Origin: Flavobacterium sp. SLB02 | Lineage (GTDB): Bacteria > Bacteroidota > Bacteroidia > Flavobacteriales > Flavobacteriaceae | DNA: 64,000 nucleotides | Assembly (NCBI RefSeq): GCF_009664855.1 | Contig: NZ_CP045928.1 | Span: 4,651,186 to 4,715,185, forward strand | Direction of reading: 5' to 3' | Part shown: piece after piece, positions 43,309-52,006 of the stretch | Layout: the number at the start of each line of letters is the position of its first letter | Position numbering within the stretch: the first letter of the stretch is position 1 | Notes under the pieces: model-generated | Databases searched by the model: none | What the model saw: only the letters and a program-made list of their open reading frames with translations | Told to the model about the DNA's origin: nothing | Translations under genes and position numbers: made by a program

Positions 43309-44286
43309 TTATTTGTATAACACTTTTTTAACTGCTTTTACTACATCACCTGCATTTGGTAACCAGTCTTTTAACAACACTGGAGAGTAAGGTGCAGGAG
43401 TATCTGCAGTTGTAATACGTTGAATTGGCGCATCAAGGAAATCGAAAGCTTGTTCCTGAACGATATAGGTGATTTCAGATGAAATACTTGCAAATGGCCA
43501 GGCTTCTTCTAAAATTACTAAACGATTTGTTTTTTTAACCGATTTTAAGATCGCGTCTTTGTCCATAGGACGAACTGTTCTTAAATCGATAATCTCACAA
43601 GAAATACCTTCTTTAGCTAACTCATCTGCAGCAATAAAAGCTTCTTTGATGATTTTTCCAAAAGAAACGATAGTAACATCTGTTCCTTCACGTTTGATAT
43701 CTGCAACTCCTAATGGAATTGTGTATTCTCCGTCCGGCACTTCACCTTTGTCACCATACATTTGCTCAGACTCCATAAAAATTACAGGATCGTTATCGCG
43801 AATTGCAGATTTTAAAAGTCCTTTTGCATCATAAGGTGTAGAAGGCACAACAACTTTAAGACCTGGAGTATTTGCAAACCAGTTTTCTAAAGCTTGTGAG
43901 TGAGTAGCTCCTAATTGACCTGCAGAAGCAGTTGGTCCACGAAAAACGATAGGCACATTAAATTGTCCTCCTGTCATTTGACGCATTTTAGCAGCGTTAT
44001 TTATAATTTGATCAATACCTACTAAACAGAAGTTGAAAGTCATGTACTCCACAATAGGACGACAACCATTCATAGCTGATCCTACTGCAATTCCTGTAAA
44101 ACCAAGCTCAGCAATTGGAGTATCGATTACTCTTTTTTCGCCAAACTCAGCAAGCATTCCTTTTGAAGCTTTGTATGCTCCGTTGTATTCTGCAACTTCT
44201 TCGCCCATTAAATATATGGATTCATCGTGACGCATTTCTTCGCTCATCGCTTCGCAAATGGCCTCTCTAAATTGTATTGTTCTCAT
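43309..44286 (-). CDS. pdhB: pyruvate dehydrogenase E1 component subunit beta
   Basis: The 325 aa protein is the beta subunit of the heterotetrameric E1 that decarboxylates pyruvate. REAICEAMSEEMRHDESIYL at the N-terminus, GEEVAEYNGAYKASKG and VEYMTFNF are characteristic, and the length is normal. No alpha subunit, E2 or E3 gene is adjacent, so the complex is encoded at separate loci, as is common in Flavobacteria. A related alpha-keto acid complex is possible but the N-terminal signature favours pyruvate. Confidence 0.93.
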   Translation of the reverse strand: MRTIQFREAICEAMSEEMRHDESIYLMGEEVAEYNGAYKASKGMLAEFGEKRVIDTPIAELGFTGIAVGSAMNGCRPIVEYMTFNFCLVGIDQIINNAAKMRQMTGGQFNVPIVFRGPTASAGQLGATHSQALENWFANTPGLKVVVPSTPYDAKGLLKSAIRDNDPVIFMESEQMYGDKGEVPDGEYTIPLGVADIKREGTDVTIVSFGKIIKEAFIAADELAKEGISCEIIDLRTVRPMDKDAILKSVKKTNRLVILEEAWPFASISSEITYIVQEQAFDFLDAPIQRITTADTPAPYSPVLLKDWLPNAGDVVKAVKKVLYK

Positions 44287-44777
44287 ATTTATATTGTATG
44301 TTGAATTTTCTGAAGAGCAAAAATAAATATTTTAAATAACTTAAAAGCATAAATTAGATTTAAAATCACATGATCTTCCTTATACCTTACGCTTTTAACT
44401 TTTTAAAAATTATTGTGACATTTACGAAATCGATATAATTGCTATTATTTCCTTCATAAAGTGCTTATCATACAAACTCCACTCTTTTTGTTTAATTTTT
44501 ATTTCATAAAATTCTCTCACTAGAACGTAAGAACCAAAAAAGTAGTATCAATTAGTGTAAAATTTAACACTTGCCCGGATTACCGCATTTGTAAAATTCC
44601 TAAGAATCAGTAGAAATGACTGCATTATTTATTTTTCTACATAGCAAAACGGCCTCTAAATTTCAGAATCTGCGAAATCGTAATAGTTTTTAAATAATAT
44701 TATGCGTGCATAGTATTTTATTCCGATTTTAATTTCTAAATTTGTAGAAGCATATTATAAATATAAAATATATACTT
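44287..44777. other. non-coding divergent region between pdhB and etfB
   Basis: No gene is visible in these 490 bases. A minus-strand TATTTTTG box (44325-44318) fits a pdhB promoter, and a plus-strand TAAATTTG box (44737-44744) fits an etfB promoter. The middle is AT-rich without strong hairpins or repeats. Confidence 0.6.
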
Positions 44778-45524
44778 ATGAAAATATTAGTTTGCATCAG
44801 CCACGTGCCTGATACTACTTCAAAAATCAACTTCTCCAATGGTGACTCAGAATTCGATACCAATGGTGTTCAATATGTAATTAATCCTAATGACGAGTTT
44901 GGTTTGACACGTGCCATTTGGTTTCAGGAACAACAAGGTGCTACTGTAACGGTAGTAAATGTTGGAGGACCAGATACTGAGCCAACTTTACGTAAAGCTT
45001 TAGCAATTGGTGCAAATGAAGCTATTCGTGTAAATGCTAACCCTACTGATGGCTTTTTTGTTGCAAAACAATTGGCTGAAGTAATCAAAAACGGAGGTTA
45101 CGATCTTGTAATTGCAGGAAAAGAATCTCTTGATTATAATGGAGGAATGGTTCCTGGAATGATTGCAGGAATTCTTGGCTCTAACTTTTTAAACTCTTGT
45201 ACAGCTATCACTGTTGATGGCAACAATGTAAAAGCAGTTCGTGAAATCGACGGTGGAAAAGAAACCGTAAGCACTTCTTTACCTCTAATCATTGGTGGAC
45301 AAAAAGGTCTTGTTGAAGAAAAAGATCTTCGTATCCCGAACATGAGAGGAATTATGACTGCAAGAACAAAAGCTCTTACTATTCTTGAGCCGGTTGACGC
45401 TCCTGTAAATACAAAAGCGGTAAAATTTGAAAAACCAGCTCCTAAATCAGCAGTAAAATTAGTTTCTCCTGATAATTTAGATGAGTTAATCAATTTATTA
45501 CACAACGAGGCTAAGGTGATTTAA
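44778..45524 (+). CDS. etfB: electron transfer flavoprotein subunit beta
   Basis: The 248 aa protein is the AMP-binding subunit of ETF, which takes electrons from acyl-CoA and other dehydrogenases. KILVCISHVPDT opens the protein, VIAGKESLDYNGG and LPLIIGGQKGLVEE follow, and the beta signature region around LRIPNMRGIM is intact. It forms a pair with etfA, separated by 145 bases containing a period-7 tract. A TAAATTTG promoter box lies about 35 bases upstream. Confidence 0.95.
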   Translation: MKILVCISHVPDTTSKINFSNGDSEFDTNGVQYVINPNDEFGLTRAIWFQEQQGATVTVVNVGGPDTEPTLRKALAIGANEAIRVNANPTDGFFVAKQLAEVIKNGGYDLVIAGKESLDYNGGMVPGMIAGILGSNFLNSCTAITVDGNNVKAVREIDGGKETVSTSLPLIIGGQKGLVEEKDLRIPNMRGIMTARTKALTILEPVDAPVNTKAVKFEKPAPKSAVKLVSPDNLDELINLLHNEAKVI

Positions 45525-45669
45525 GATTGTAGAATTTAGATTTTAGATTGCTGATAGCAACGCAAAATCTAAAACTCAACATTTGATTCACTTCAAATCT
45601 AAAATCAATAATCATTTTAGATTTCAATTTTTAAAATCTGAAATCTAAAATCTAAAATCTAAAATTATT
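45525..45669. repeat. period-7 tract (AAATCTA units) between etfB and etfA
   Basis: The gap is made largely of TTTAGAT/ATCTAAA sequence, ending in AAATCTG AAATCTA AAATCTA AAATCTA just before the etfA start codon. The units repeat exactly every 7 bases. The left half holds inverse-oriented units, so a hairpin is possible. Confidence 0.8.
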
Positions 45670-46638
45670 ATGTCAATATTAATATATGCAGAATCTGCAG
45701 AAGGAAAATTTAAAAAAGTAGCTTTTGAATTAGCTTCTTACGCTAAAAAAGTAGCAGAATCACTGGGAACAACTGTTACAGCTTTAACTGTAAACACGAG
45801 TGACGTTAGCGAATTAGCTAAATACGGAGTTGATAAAGTATTAAAAGTAAACAACGATAAATTAGCAGGTTTTACAGCTAAAGCTTACGCCGATGTTATC
45901 AAACAGGCTGCTGAAAAAGAAGGAACAAAAGTAGTTTTACTTTCTTCGACTACAGACAGTATTTATCTTTCATCATTAGTTGCTGTGGCTTTAAATGCCG
46001 GTTTCGCTTCAAATGTTGTTGGATTACCGGTTAGCACTTCTCCTTTTCAAGTAAAAAGAAATGCTTTCTCAAACAAAGCTTTCAATATTACAGAAATCAA
46101 CACAGATGTAAAAGTTCTTGGCTTAGCTAAAAACTCTTACGGAATTTTCGAAAGCGCAGGATCTGCGACTGAAGAAGATTTTAACCCATCGATTGGAGAC
46201 AACGACTTTGGAGTAAAAGTAGAATCTGTAGAAAAAGTAAGCGGAAAAGTATCTATTGCTGATGCTGACATCGTAGTTTCTGGCGGACGTGGACTAAAAG
46301 GTCCGGAAAACTGGGGATTAGTTGAAGATTTAGCAGCTGTTTTAGGCGCTGCAACAGCATGTTCTAAACCTGTTTCTGATTTAGGATGGAGACCTCACAG
46401 CGAACACGTTGGACAAACAGGAAAACCAGTTGCAACTAACTTATATATTGCAATAGGAATCTCTGGTGCAATCCAGCATATTGCGGGTATCAACTCATCA
46501 AAAGTAAAATTGGTTATCAATAACGATCCTGAGGCTCCTTTCTTTAAAGTTGCCGATTACGGTATAGTTGGAGATGCCTTTACAATTGTTCCGGAATTAA
46601 TTGAGAAATTAAAAGCTTTTAAAGCACAACATTCTTAA
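45670..46638 (+). CDS. etfA: electron transfer flavoprotein subunit alpha
   Basis: The 322 aa protein binds FAD. The C-terminal domain carries SGGRGLKGPENW, GWRPHSEHVGQTGKPV and LYIAIGISGAIQHIAG, the FAD-binding signatures, and NNDPEAPFFKVADYGIVGD. Length is normal. It pairs with EtfB to deliver electrons, probably to a quinone reductase encoded elsewhere. The start codon follows the AAATCTA repeat tract directly. Confidence 0.96.
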   Translation: MSILIYAESAEGKFKKVAFELASYAKKVAESLGTTVTALTVNTSDVSELAKYGVDKVLKVNNDKLAGFTAKAYADVIKQAAEKEGTKVVLLSSTTDSIYLSSLVAVALNAGFASNVVGLPVSTSPFQVKRNAFSNKAFNITEINTDVKVLGLAKNSYGIFESAGSATEEDFNPSIGDNDFGVKVESVEKVSGKVSIADADIVVSGGRGLKGPENWGLVEDLAAVLGAATACSKPVSDLGWRPHSEHVGQTGKPVATNLYIAIGISGAIQHIAGINSSKVKLVINNDPEAPFFKVADYGIVGDAFTIVPELIEKLKAFKAQHS

Positions 46639-46663
46639 TTTAAAAATTCTCTATAAAAATATA

Positions 46664-46711
46664 GCTGCCTAAAAACAAGATAATCGTATCTTTGTTTTAG
46701 GTGGCTTTTTT
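46664..46711 (+). terminator. etfA terminator with embedded promoter box
   Basis: GCTGCCTAAAAACAAGATA pairs with TATCTTTGTTTTAGGTGGC, then a T run follows. The right arm contains TATCTTTG, a good -7 box for the next gene, so one sequence may serve as both terminator and promoter. Confidence 0.8.
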
Positions 46712-46803
46712 GTTCCATATTTTTTGATTAAAATTGCACCTTTATTTTTCAATCAAAAAAAGTCTTAAAATGAGGCAATAATTGCCCTTTTTTACCCACA
46801 TAT

Positions 46804-47427
46804 ATGAGTCTAGTAAAATTATCCATAAAAGGAATTTCATACAGTCAAACTCAAAATGGCGCTTATGCCTTAATTTTGAATGAAGTTGATGGCGAACGAA
46901 AATTACCAATAGTTATTGGCGCTTTCGAAGCCCAATCGATCGCTATTGCCTTAGAAAAAGAAATAAAACCTCCTCGTCCGTTAACTCACGATTTATTCAA
47001 AAACTTCGCTGAAAGATTTGACATCGTTGTAAAACAAGTCATCATTCATAAACTTGTCGATGGCGTTTTTTATTCAAGTTTAATTTGTGAAAGAGATAAA
47101 ATCGAAGAAATTATCGACGCCAGAACTTCTGATGCAATTGCATTGGCCCTGCGTTTCAATGCTCCGATTTTTACTTATAAAAACATTTTGGACAAGGCTG
47201 GTATCTATTTAAAATCAAATACTGCAGAAACTGATCAGGGTTCTCAGGAAATTGATGATGTACTTTCTAATCCGGAAACTTTTGGTCATGAAGAAGAAAG
47301 CAATCAATCCGGAGATGTTTACGCAAAACATAGTTTGCAGGAACTAAATGAGCTTTTAGATCAGGCTGTTTCTCAGGAAGATTATGAAAAAGCAGCAAAA
47401 ATTAGAGACGAAATCTCAAAAAGATAA
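46804..47427 (+). CDS. bifunctional nuclease family protein with UVR motif
   Basis: The 207 aa protein has a DUF151 (bifunctional nuclease) domain at residues 1-140, including LPIVIGAFEAQSIA and DARTSDAIALALRF. A C-terminal UVR motif (LLDQAVSQEDYEKAAKIRDEI) follows, as in UvrB/UvrC partners. Plant and bacterial relatives have DNase/RNase activity, but the role in Bacteroidota is unsettled. It lies between etfA and thyA on the same strand. Confidence 0.87.
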   Translation: MSLVKLSIKGISYSQTQNGAYALILNEVDGERKLPIVIGAFEAQSIAIALEKEIKPPRPLTHDLFKNFAERFDIVVKQVIIHKLVDGVFYSSLICERDKIEEIIDARTSDAIALALRFNAPIFTYKNILDKAGIYLKSNTAETDQGSQEIDDVLSNPETFGHEEESNQSGDVYAKHSLQELNELLDQAVSQEDYEKAAKIRDEISKR

Positions 47428-47431
47428 TTTT

Positions 47432-47541
47432 AGGGCTGTAAGCCGTAAGCTTTAGGCTATAAGCTTAAAGCCAAAACATAAAAAACAAGCTTAGAGCATT
47501 AGGGGAAAGCCTAAAGCTTAAAGCCTAAAGCTTAAAGCAAT
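47432..47541. repeat. period-7 tract (TAAAGCT/TAAAGCC) between the nuclease gene and thyA
   Basis: Units such as TAAAGCC TAAAGCT TAAAGCC TAAAGCT TAAAGCA repeat exactly every 7 bases and run up to the thyA start codon; inverse units (GCTTTAGGC) lie to the left. The same word family appears between cysN and the sulfite reductase gene. Confidence 0.8.
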
Positions 47542-47542
47542 C

Positions 47543-48394
47543 ATGAAACAATATTTAGACCTGGTAAAACACGTTTTAGAAAACGGCAACCAAAAAGGAG
47601 ACAGAACAGGAACTGGAACAAAAAGTGTTTTTGGTTACCAGATGCGTTTTGATTTAAGTGAAGGTTTCCCAATGGTTACAACCAAAAAATTACACTTAAA
47701 ATCTATTATTTATGAACTGCTTTGGTTTTTAAAAGGTGACACCAATATAAAATATCTTCAGGAAAACGGAGTAAAAATCTGGGATGCCTGGGCAGATTCT
47801 AATGGCGATTTAGGTCCTGTTTACGGACACCAATGGCGCAATTGGAATAGCGAAGAAATTGATCAGATCTCTGAATTGATTACAGAATTAAAAACAAACC
47901 CAAACAGCCGAAGAATGTTGGTTTCAGCATGGAACCCATCGGTTTTACCGGATACAAAAAAATCATTTGAAGAAAATGTGGCCAATAACAAAGCTGCTTT
48001 GCCTCCTTGTCATGCCTTTTTTCAGTTTTATGTAACAAGTCCAGATATTGAAAAAGGAGAAACAAAAGGAAAATTATCCTGCCAATTGTACCAGCGAAGT
48101 GCTGATATATTTTTAGGAGTACCTTTTAATATTGCTTCTTACGCATTATTAACGATGATGATTGCTCAGGTTTGCGATTTAGAATACGGAGAATTTATCC
48201 ATACTTTTGGAGATGCACACATTTACAATAATCACTTCGAGCAATTAGAATTGCAATTGACGCGTGAGCCAAAACCATTACCAAAAATGATTTTAAATCC
48301 TGAAATCAAAAACATTTTCGACTTTGATTACAATGATTTTACACTTGTAGATTATGAGCCCCATGCGGGCATAAAAGGAAGTGTTGCTGTATAA
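47543..48394 (+). CDS. thyA: thymidylate synthase
   Basis: The 283 aa enzyme methylates dUMP with methylene-tetrahydrofolate. RTGTGTKSVFGYQ binds phosphate near the N-terminus, the catalytic Cys lies in LPPCHAFFQFYV, and QLYQRSADIFLGVPFN follows. It has an extra 20 or so residues (around TKKSFEENVANNKA) before the catalytic loop, relative to the E. coli enzyme. Dihydrofolate reductase, its metabolic partner, is encoded 1.1 kb downstream. Confidence 0.97.
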   Translation: MKQYLDLVKHVLENGNQKGDRTGTGTKSVFGYQMRFDLSEGFPMVTTKKLHLKSIIYELLWFLKGDTNIKYLQENGVKIWDAWADSNGDLGPVYGHQWRNWNSEEIDQISELITELKTNPNSRRMLVSAWNPSVLPDTKKSFEENVANNKAALPPCHAFFQFYVTSPDIEKGETKGKLSCQLYQRSADIFLGVPFNIASYALLTMMIAQVCDLEYGEFIHTFGDAHIYNNHFEQLELQLTREPKPLPKMILNPEIKNIFDFDYNDFTLVDYEPHAGIKGSVAV

Positions 48395-48465
48395 ACTATC
48401 CGTTTTAAAACCTAATAGTTTTTTTTACCGCTAAGAACGCAAAGATTTTTATTCTAAGAAATATT

Positions 48466-48531
48466 TCCAAAAAGAAAAGTTCGCTAAGCTAAATCAATAC
48501 AAAGCTTTGCGAACTTTTCCTTTTTCATAAA
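48466..48531. terminator. inverted repeat after thyA
   Basis: AAAAAGAAAAGTTCGC (left) and GCGAACTTTTCCTTTTT (right) pair imperfectly around an internal GCTAAGC/GCTTTGC region. T-rich sequence follows. It can serve thyA and the convergent gene at 48594. Confidence 0.55.
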
Positions 48532-48593
48532 AGCTAAGACTAAACTTAGCGTTCTCTGTGATACTTTTTCTGTCTCTCTAAAGGTCTTATGCT

Positions 48594-48890
48594 TTATACT
48601 ACTAAAACACTATTTTCACTTCCTGCAAAATCATTCCATTTATAAGAATCTGCTTCAGGATCATTCACATAACTTCCATCAATTACGTACTTAAACTCGT
48701 AAATTGCATCTTTGACTAAGTCATAGGTAGCTTTAAAAGTCCCATTTTTTAACTTACTCAAAGTTCCTTCCTCAACATTCCAGTTGTTAAAATCGCCAAC
48801 AACTGCTGCCGAACTTGCATCTTTAGCATCAATAGAAAATGTAACTTTAACTACCGGCTTCGTTTTAATAAATTGTTTCTTTAAAGACAT
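48594..48890 (-). CDS. isoamylase early-set (glycogen-binding-like) domain protein
   Basis: The 98 aa protein is a single immunoglobulin-like domain. KVTFSIDAKDASSAAVVGDF followed by NNW and FKYVIDGSYVNDPEAD are the carbohydrate-binding module 48 / AMPK-beta-like signatures. No enzyme domain is attached. Stand-alone versions are common in Bacteroidota, with glycogen or maltodextrin binding assumed. It is convergent with thyA and divergent from the 2TM gene. Confidence 0.85.
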   Translation of the reverse strand: MSLKKQFIKTKPVVKVTFSIDAKDASSAAVVGDFNNWNVEEGTLSKLKNGTFKATYDLVKDAIYEFKYVIDGSYVNDPEADSYKWNDFAGSENSVLVV

Positions 48891-49126
48891 AACTGTTTAG
48901 TTTTTAGATTCATAGACTAAATTACATAAATTCAGATGATTTTTCGATACCTTCACAACCGATTTATCATAATATCAAAAACCGAATATTTTTTTATCTA
49001 TTTAATAATTAAATCTGTATAAAATTTTGGAATTCAAACTCTCAGCCCATTTTAAAAGAAATATTCCAGCATCTAAATAGGGTGGTTACAAAATAAATTT
49101 TAACTTTATAACCTCATTTATATCTT

Positions 49127-49471
49127 ATGGAAAAGGAAGTGCACGAACAATACGAATATGCCCGAAGAAGACTTAGACAAAAGAAGATTCTATACTTTCA
49201 TTTTGTACTTTTTCTGCTAGGAAGTTTATTTTTATTTATTGCCAGTAGATTTTTCGGTTTTGGCGCTAATACAGATCAAAACTGGTGTGTCTGGGGAATT
49301 ACGATATGGTTCTTTATCTTTATTTTGCACTTTATCAAGGTGTATATCACAGACAGGTTCATGAATAAAAAATGGGAAAGAGAACAAATTGACAGACTTG
49401 TTGGCTTGCAGCAAAAAAGAATTAGTCAATTAGAATCCAGAATAATTGAGGATACCGAAAATAAAATTTAG
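49127..49471 (+). CDS. 2TM domain protein
   Basis: The 114 aa protein has an N-terminal YEYARRRLRQKK helix, then two hydrophobic segments (about residues 24-42 and 52-72) and a charged C-terminal helix (EREQIDRLVGLQQKR). This is the 2TM layout seen in Bacteroidota, often near histidine kinases, with unknown function. Its stop is 13 bases before the dihydrofolate reductase start, so they share a transcript. Confidence 0.82.
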   Translation: MEKEVHEQYEYARRRLRQKKILYFHFVLFLLGSLFLFIASRFFGFGANTDQNWCVWGITIWFFIFILHFIKVYITDRFMNKKWEREQIDRLVGLQQKRISQLESRIIEDTENKI

Positions 49472-49484
49472 TTACTAGATTGCT

Positions 49485-49967
49485 ATGATTATAATGATAG
49501 CGGCTGTTGCCGAAAATAACGAACTTGGAAAAAACAATGAATTAGTTTGGCATTTGCCAAATGATTTTAAAAGATTCAAATCACTTACAACGAATCATCA
49601 TATTATTATGGGAAGAAAAACTTTTGAAAGTTTTCCGAAACCACTTCCAAACAGAGTTCATATTGTAATAACACGTCAAAAAGATTATCATCCTGAAGGC
49701 TGCATCGTAGTCGATAGTATCGAAAAAGCAATTGCTGCTTGTCCTGAAAACGAAGATTCGTATATCATTGGCGGAGGCGAAATTTATAATCTTGCCTTGC
49801 CTTATACCGATATTATTGAGATCACCAAAGTTCATCATACTTTTGAAGCAGATGCTTTTTTTCCGAAAATCAGCAAAAGCGAATGGCAACTGGTAGAATC
49901 TGAAGAAAATTTTAAAGATGACAAACATCTTTTTGATTATACGTACGAAACATACATTAGAAAGTAA
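49485..49967 (+). CDS. folA: dihydrofolate reductase
   Basis: The 160 aa enzyme regenerates tetrahydrofolate after thymidylate synthesis. IAAVAENNELGKNNELVWHL at the N-terminus, the catalytic acidic residue in HLPNDFKRFK, GRKTFESF and the IGGGEIYN cofactor loop are intact. It is translated from the same transcript as the 2TM protein, and thyA lies close by on the same strand. Confidence 0.96.
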   Translation: MIIMIAAVAENNELGKNNELVWHLPNDFKRFKSLTTNHHIIMGRKTFESFPKPLPNRVHIVITRQKDYHPEGCIVVDSIEKAIAACPENEDSYIIGGGEIYNLALPYTDIIEITKVHHTFEADAFFPKISKSEWQLVESEENFKDDKHLFDYTYETYIRK

Positions 49968-49979
49968 TAAAAACAAAAA

Positions 49980-50009
49980 AACATCCTCTTGTGAAGGATG
50001 TTTTTTTAA
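49980..50009 (+). terminator. folA terminator
   Basis: An 8-base stem (AACATCCT/AGGATGTT) followed by seven T residues lies 12 bases after the stop codon. Confidence 0.88.
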
Positions 50010-50553
50010 AAAACGATTGATTTTTAAATCTGACTCATTCGAGTAATAGTTTTGGTAAAAAAATCACAAATCTTAGAAACATTTGAATAACTGAATAACA
50101 TTTAATGTTAAATGAGAACGAATCTCAAAGAGCCTTTAATAACAAATACCACTAAGATATTAAAGGCAAGAAAATTAAAATTTCCAAAAACAAATTTAAC
50201 CCTAAGAACGTATTTCGCACTTTAAAGAGTATTGGCCCCAAGAACAATACTTTCAAAACTACTTACAAGAACAAATGAAGCTACCAGTGCAAAAAAATAT
50301 TCATTTGATTCAAGTCATTAATTCAATCAATCATTAAAATTTTATCTTTTTAACTGTAGCAAAGTTGGCCATAAAATCTATGTCCCACAATACCCACTTT
50401 TGGTGATTTTTTCAAAATACCCACTTTTGGTGATAGCCAAAACCCCGACATCAAACAGCAATTAAAAGCCTACGGCTAAAACAATTAATTTACAAATTCA
50501 AAAACTCAATTACAGTTAAGTCAGATTGTATTATATTTGCGTAAATAAAAAAA
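50010..50553. other. non-coding region between folA and ubiE
   Basis: No gene is visible in about 540 bases. It contains the 19-base direct repeat reported separately and a plus-strand TATATTTG -7 box (50532-50539) shortly before ubiE. The rest is AT-rich and without clear structure; it may be the remains of a lost gene or element. Confidence 0.6.
50389..50434. repeat. two copies of AATACCCACTTTTGGTGAT
   Basis: Identical 19-base copies start at 50389 and 50416, 27 bases apart. CCAC and GGTG inside each unit make it weakly palindromic. It resembles the repeated terminal sites of some transposons, but no transposase or opposite end was found. Confidence 0.7.
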
Positions 50554-51285
50554 ATGTCTGAAAAAATAACCCCATATAAAGACTCTTCTTTAGGTAAAAA
50601 AGAGCAAGTTGCCCAAATGTTTGATAACATCTCAGGGAACTACGACAATTTGAATCGCGTAATTTCATTTGGAATCGATATTAAATGGCGAAAAAAAGTA
50701 TTAAAAATAGTTTCGGATAAAAAACCGAAAGTTATTCTTGATATCGCAACGGGAACTGGCGACCTGGCCATTCTAATGACACAAACAAATGCCGAAAAAA
50801 TAATTGGTCTGGATATTTCTGCAGGTATGCTGGAAGTTGGAAAAAAGAAAATCGCAGAAAAAGGATTATCAAATTTAATTGATATGGTTTTGGGAGATTC
50901 TGAAAAAATTCCTTTTGAAGACAATTATTTCGATGCCATAACTGTTGGTTTTGGGGTTCGAAATTTCGAAAATTTAGAAAAAGGATTTGCAGAAATTTTA
51001 AGAGTTCTAAAACCTAATGGTGTTTTTGTAATTCTGGAAACTTCTGTTCCTGATAAAACACCTTATAAACAAGGTTATAAATTTTACAGCAAAAACATAC
51101 TACCTATCATTGGTAAATTGTTTTCTAAAGACAATTCGGCTTATGGTTATTTGTCTGAATCTGCTGCTGTTTTTCCTTATGGAGAAGCTTTAAACAATAT
51201 TTTGAGAAAAATTGGGTTTATAGATGTTGTAGCTATGCCTCAAACTTTTGGGGTTGCCACCATTTATTCTGCATCTAAAAAATAG
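50554..51285 (+). CDS. ubiE: demethylmenaquinone methyltransferase (UbiE/MenG)
   Basis: The 243 aa SAM-dependent enzyme carries out the last step of menaquinone synthesis. VAQMFDNISGNYDNLNRVIS is the family N-terminal signature; the SAM site ILDIATGTGDLAI and the GFGVRNFENLEKG stretch are intact. Flavobacteria use menaquinone, so MenG activity is the natural role. The porT gene starts 2 bases after its stop, so the two are cotranscribed. Confidence 0.95.
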   Translation: MSEKITPYKDSSLGKKEQVAQMFDNISGNYDNLNRVISFGIDIKWRKKVLKIVSDKKPKVILDIATGTGDLAILMTQTNAEKIIGLDISAGMLEVGKKKIAEKGLSNLIDMVLGDSEKIPFEDNYFDAITVGFGVRNFENLEKGFAEILRVLKPNGVFVILETSVPDKTPYKQGYKFYSKNILPIIGKLFSKDNSAYGYLSESAAVFPYGEALNNILRKIGFIDVVAMPQTFGVATIYSASKK

Positions 51286-51286
51286 T

Positions 51287-51997
51287 ATGAAAAAAACTGT
51301 AGTCTTACTTTTATTAGTCTTAACGACAAACGGATATTCTCAATTTGCTAAAAGCATGTTTAGCAAGGATCCTATTATAAATCTTGAAAACTGGCAAAAA
51401 CAACGCCTCTATTTTGGGTATTATTTAGGTTTTAATAGTTTCGATTTTAAATTTGACTACAAAACTCCCGGTCCGGATATTCAGGTAAAAAAGACTACCG
51501 GATTTAATGTGGGTGTTGTAGCCGACTTAAGACTACAGGAATACATCAATTTACGTTTTGAGCCAGGTTTGTATTATAGTAAACGTGATTTGTATTATCC
51601 AAATTTACCTTTAGAAAAAGATTATTTACGAGAAGTAAACAGTACTTATATTCACTTTCCTTTATTATTAAAATTCTCTTCTTTGCGTACCGGAAATATT
51701 CGCCCCTATTTAGTTGGAGGAATGTCTACAACATTAAACTTATCCAGCAACGCAAAATCAAAAGATGATAATTTTGAAGGCAAATTCAGAACCAAACAAT
51801 GGACTGCGGCTTACGAGGTAGGTTTTGGAATTGACTTTTTCTCTGAATACTTTATCTTCTCTCCTTCTATCAGAGGTATGTTTGGTATTACTGATGAATT
51901 AATTCGCGACAATCCTGCAAAAGGACCGAGTCCATGGACAGATAATATTGATTCTATGAAATCAAGGGCTATTTTAATTAATTTTACTTTTCATTAA
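51287..51997 (+). CDS. porT: PorT/SprT family protein, type IX secretion
   Basis: I take the ATG directly after the ubiE stop as the start, giving 236 aa with a signal peptide (residues 1-19, ending YSQ). A longer frame overlapping ubiE would hide that signal. The mature protein is an eight-strand-type outer-membrane barrel (VGVVADLRLQEYINLRFEPG, HFPLLLKFSS). PorT is required for type IX secretion and gliding in this phylum, and the ubiE-porT-trmH-tamL order supports the assignment. A generic porin-family protein is the alternative. Confidence 0.78.
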   Translation: MKKTVVLLLLVLTTNGYSQFAKSMFSKDPIINLENWQKQRLYFGYYLGFNSFDFKFDYKTPGPDIQVKKTTGFNVGVVADLRLQEYINLRFEPGLYYSKRDLYYPNLPLEKDYLREVNSTYIHFPLLLKFSSLRTGNIRPYLVGGMSTTLNLSSNAKSKDDNFEGKFRTKQWTAAYEVGFGIDFFSEYFIFSPSIRGMFGITDELIRDNPAKGPSPWTDNIDSMKSRAILINFTFH

Positions 51998-52006
51998 AAC
52001 AAATCC

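Noticed and set aside
47432..47541. Period-7 tract as a CRISPR array
   Set aside because: Units are only 7 bases, there are no spacers and no cas genes.
49581..49976. Minus-strand ORF of 131 codons over folA
   Set aside because: It is antisense to a clear dihydrofolate reductase and has no protein-like composition.
50010..50553. Possible tRNA or small RNA gene in the gap before ubiE
   Set aside because: No cloverleaf, T-loop sequence or stable long hairpin was found.
51248..51286. Upstream extension of porT into ubiE
   Set aside because: An ATG right after the ubiE stop gives a proper signal peptide; the extension does not.
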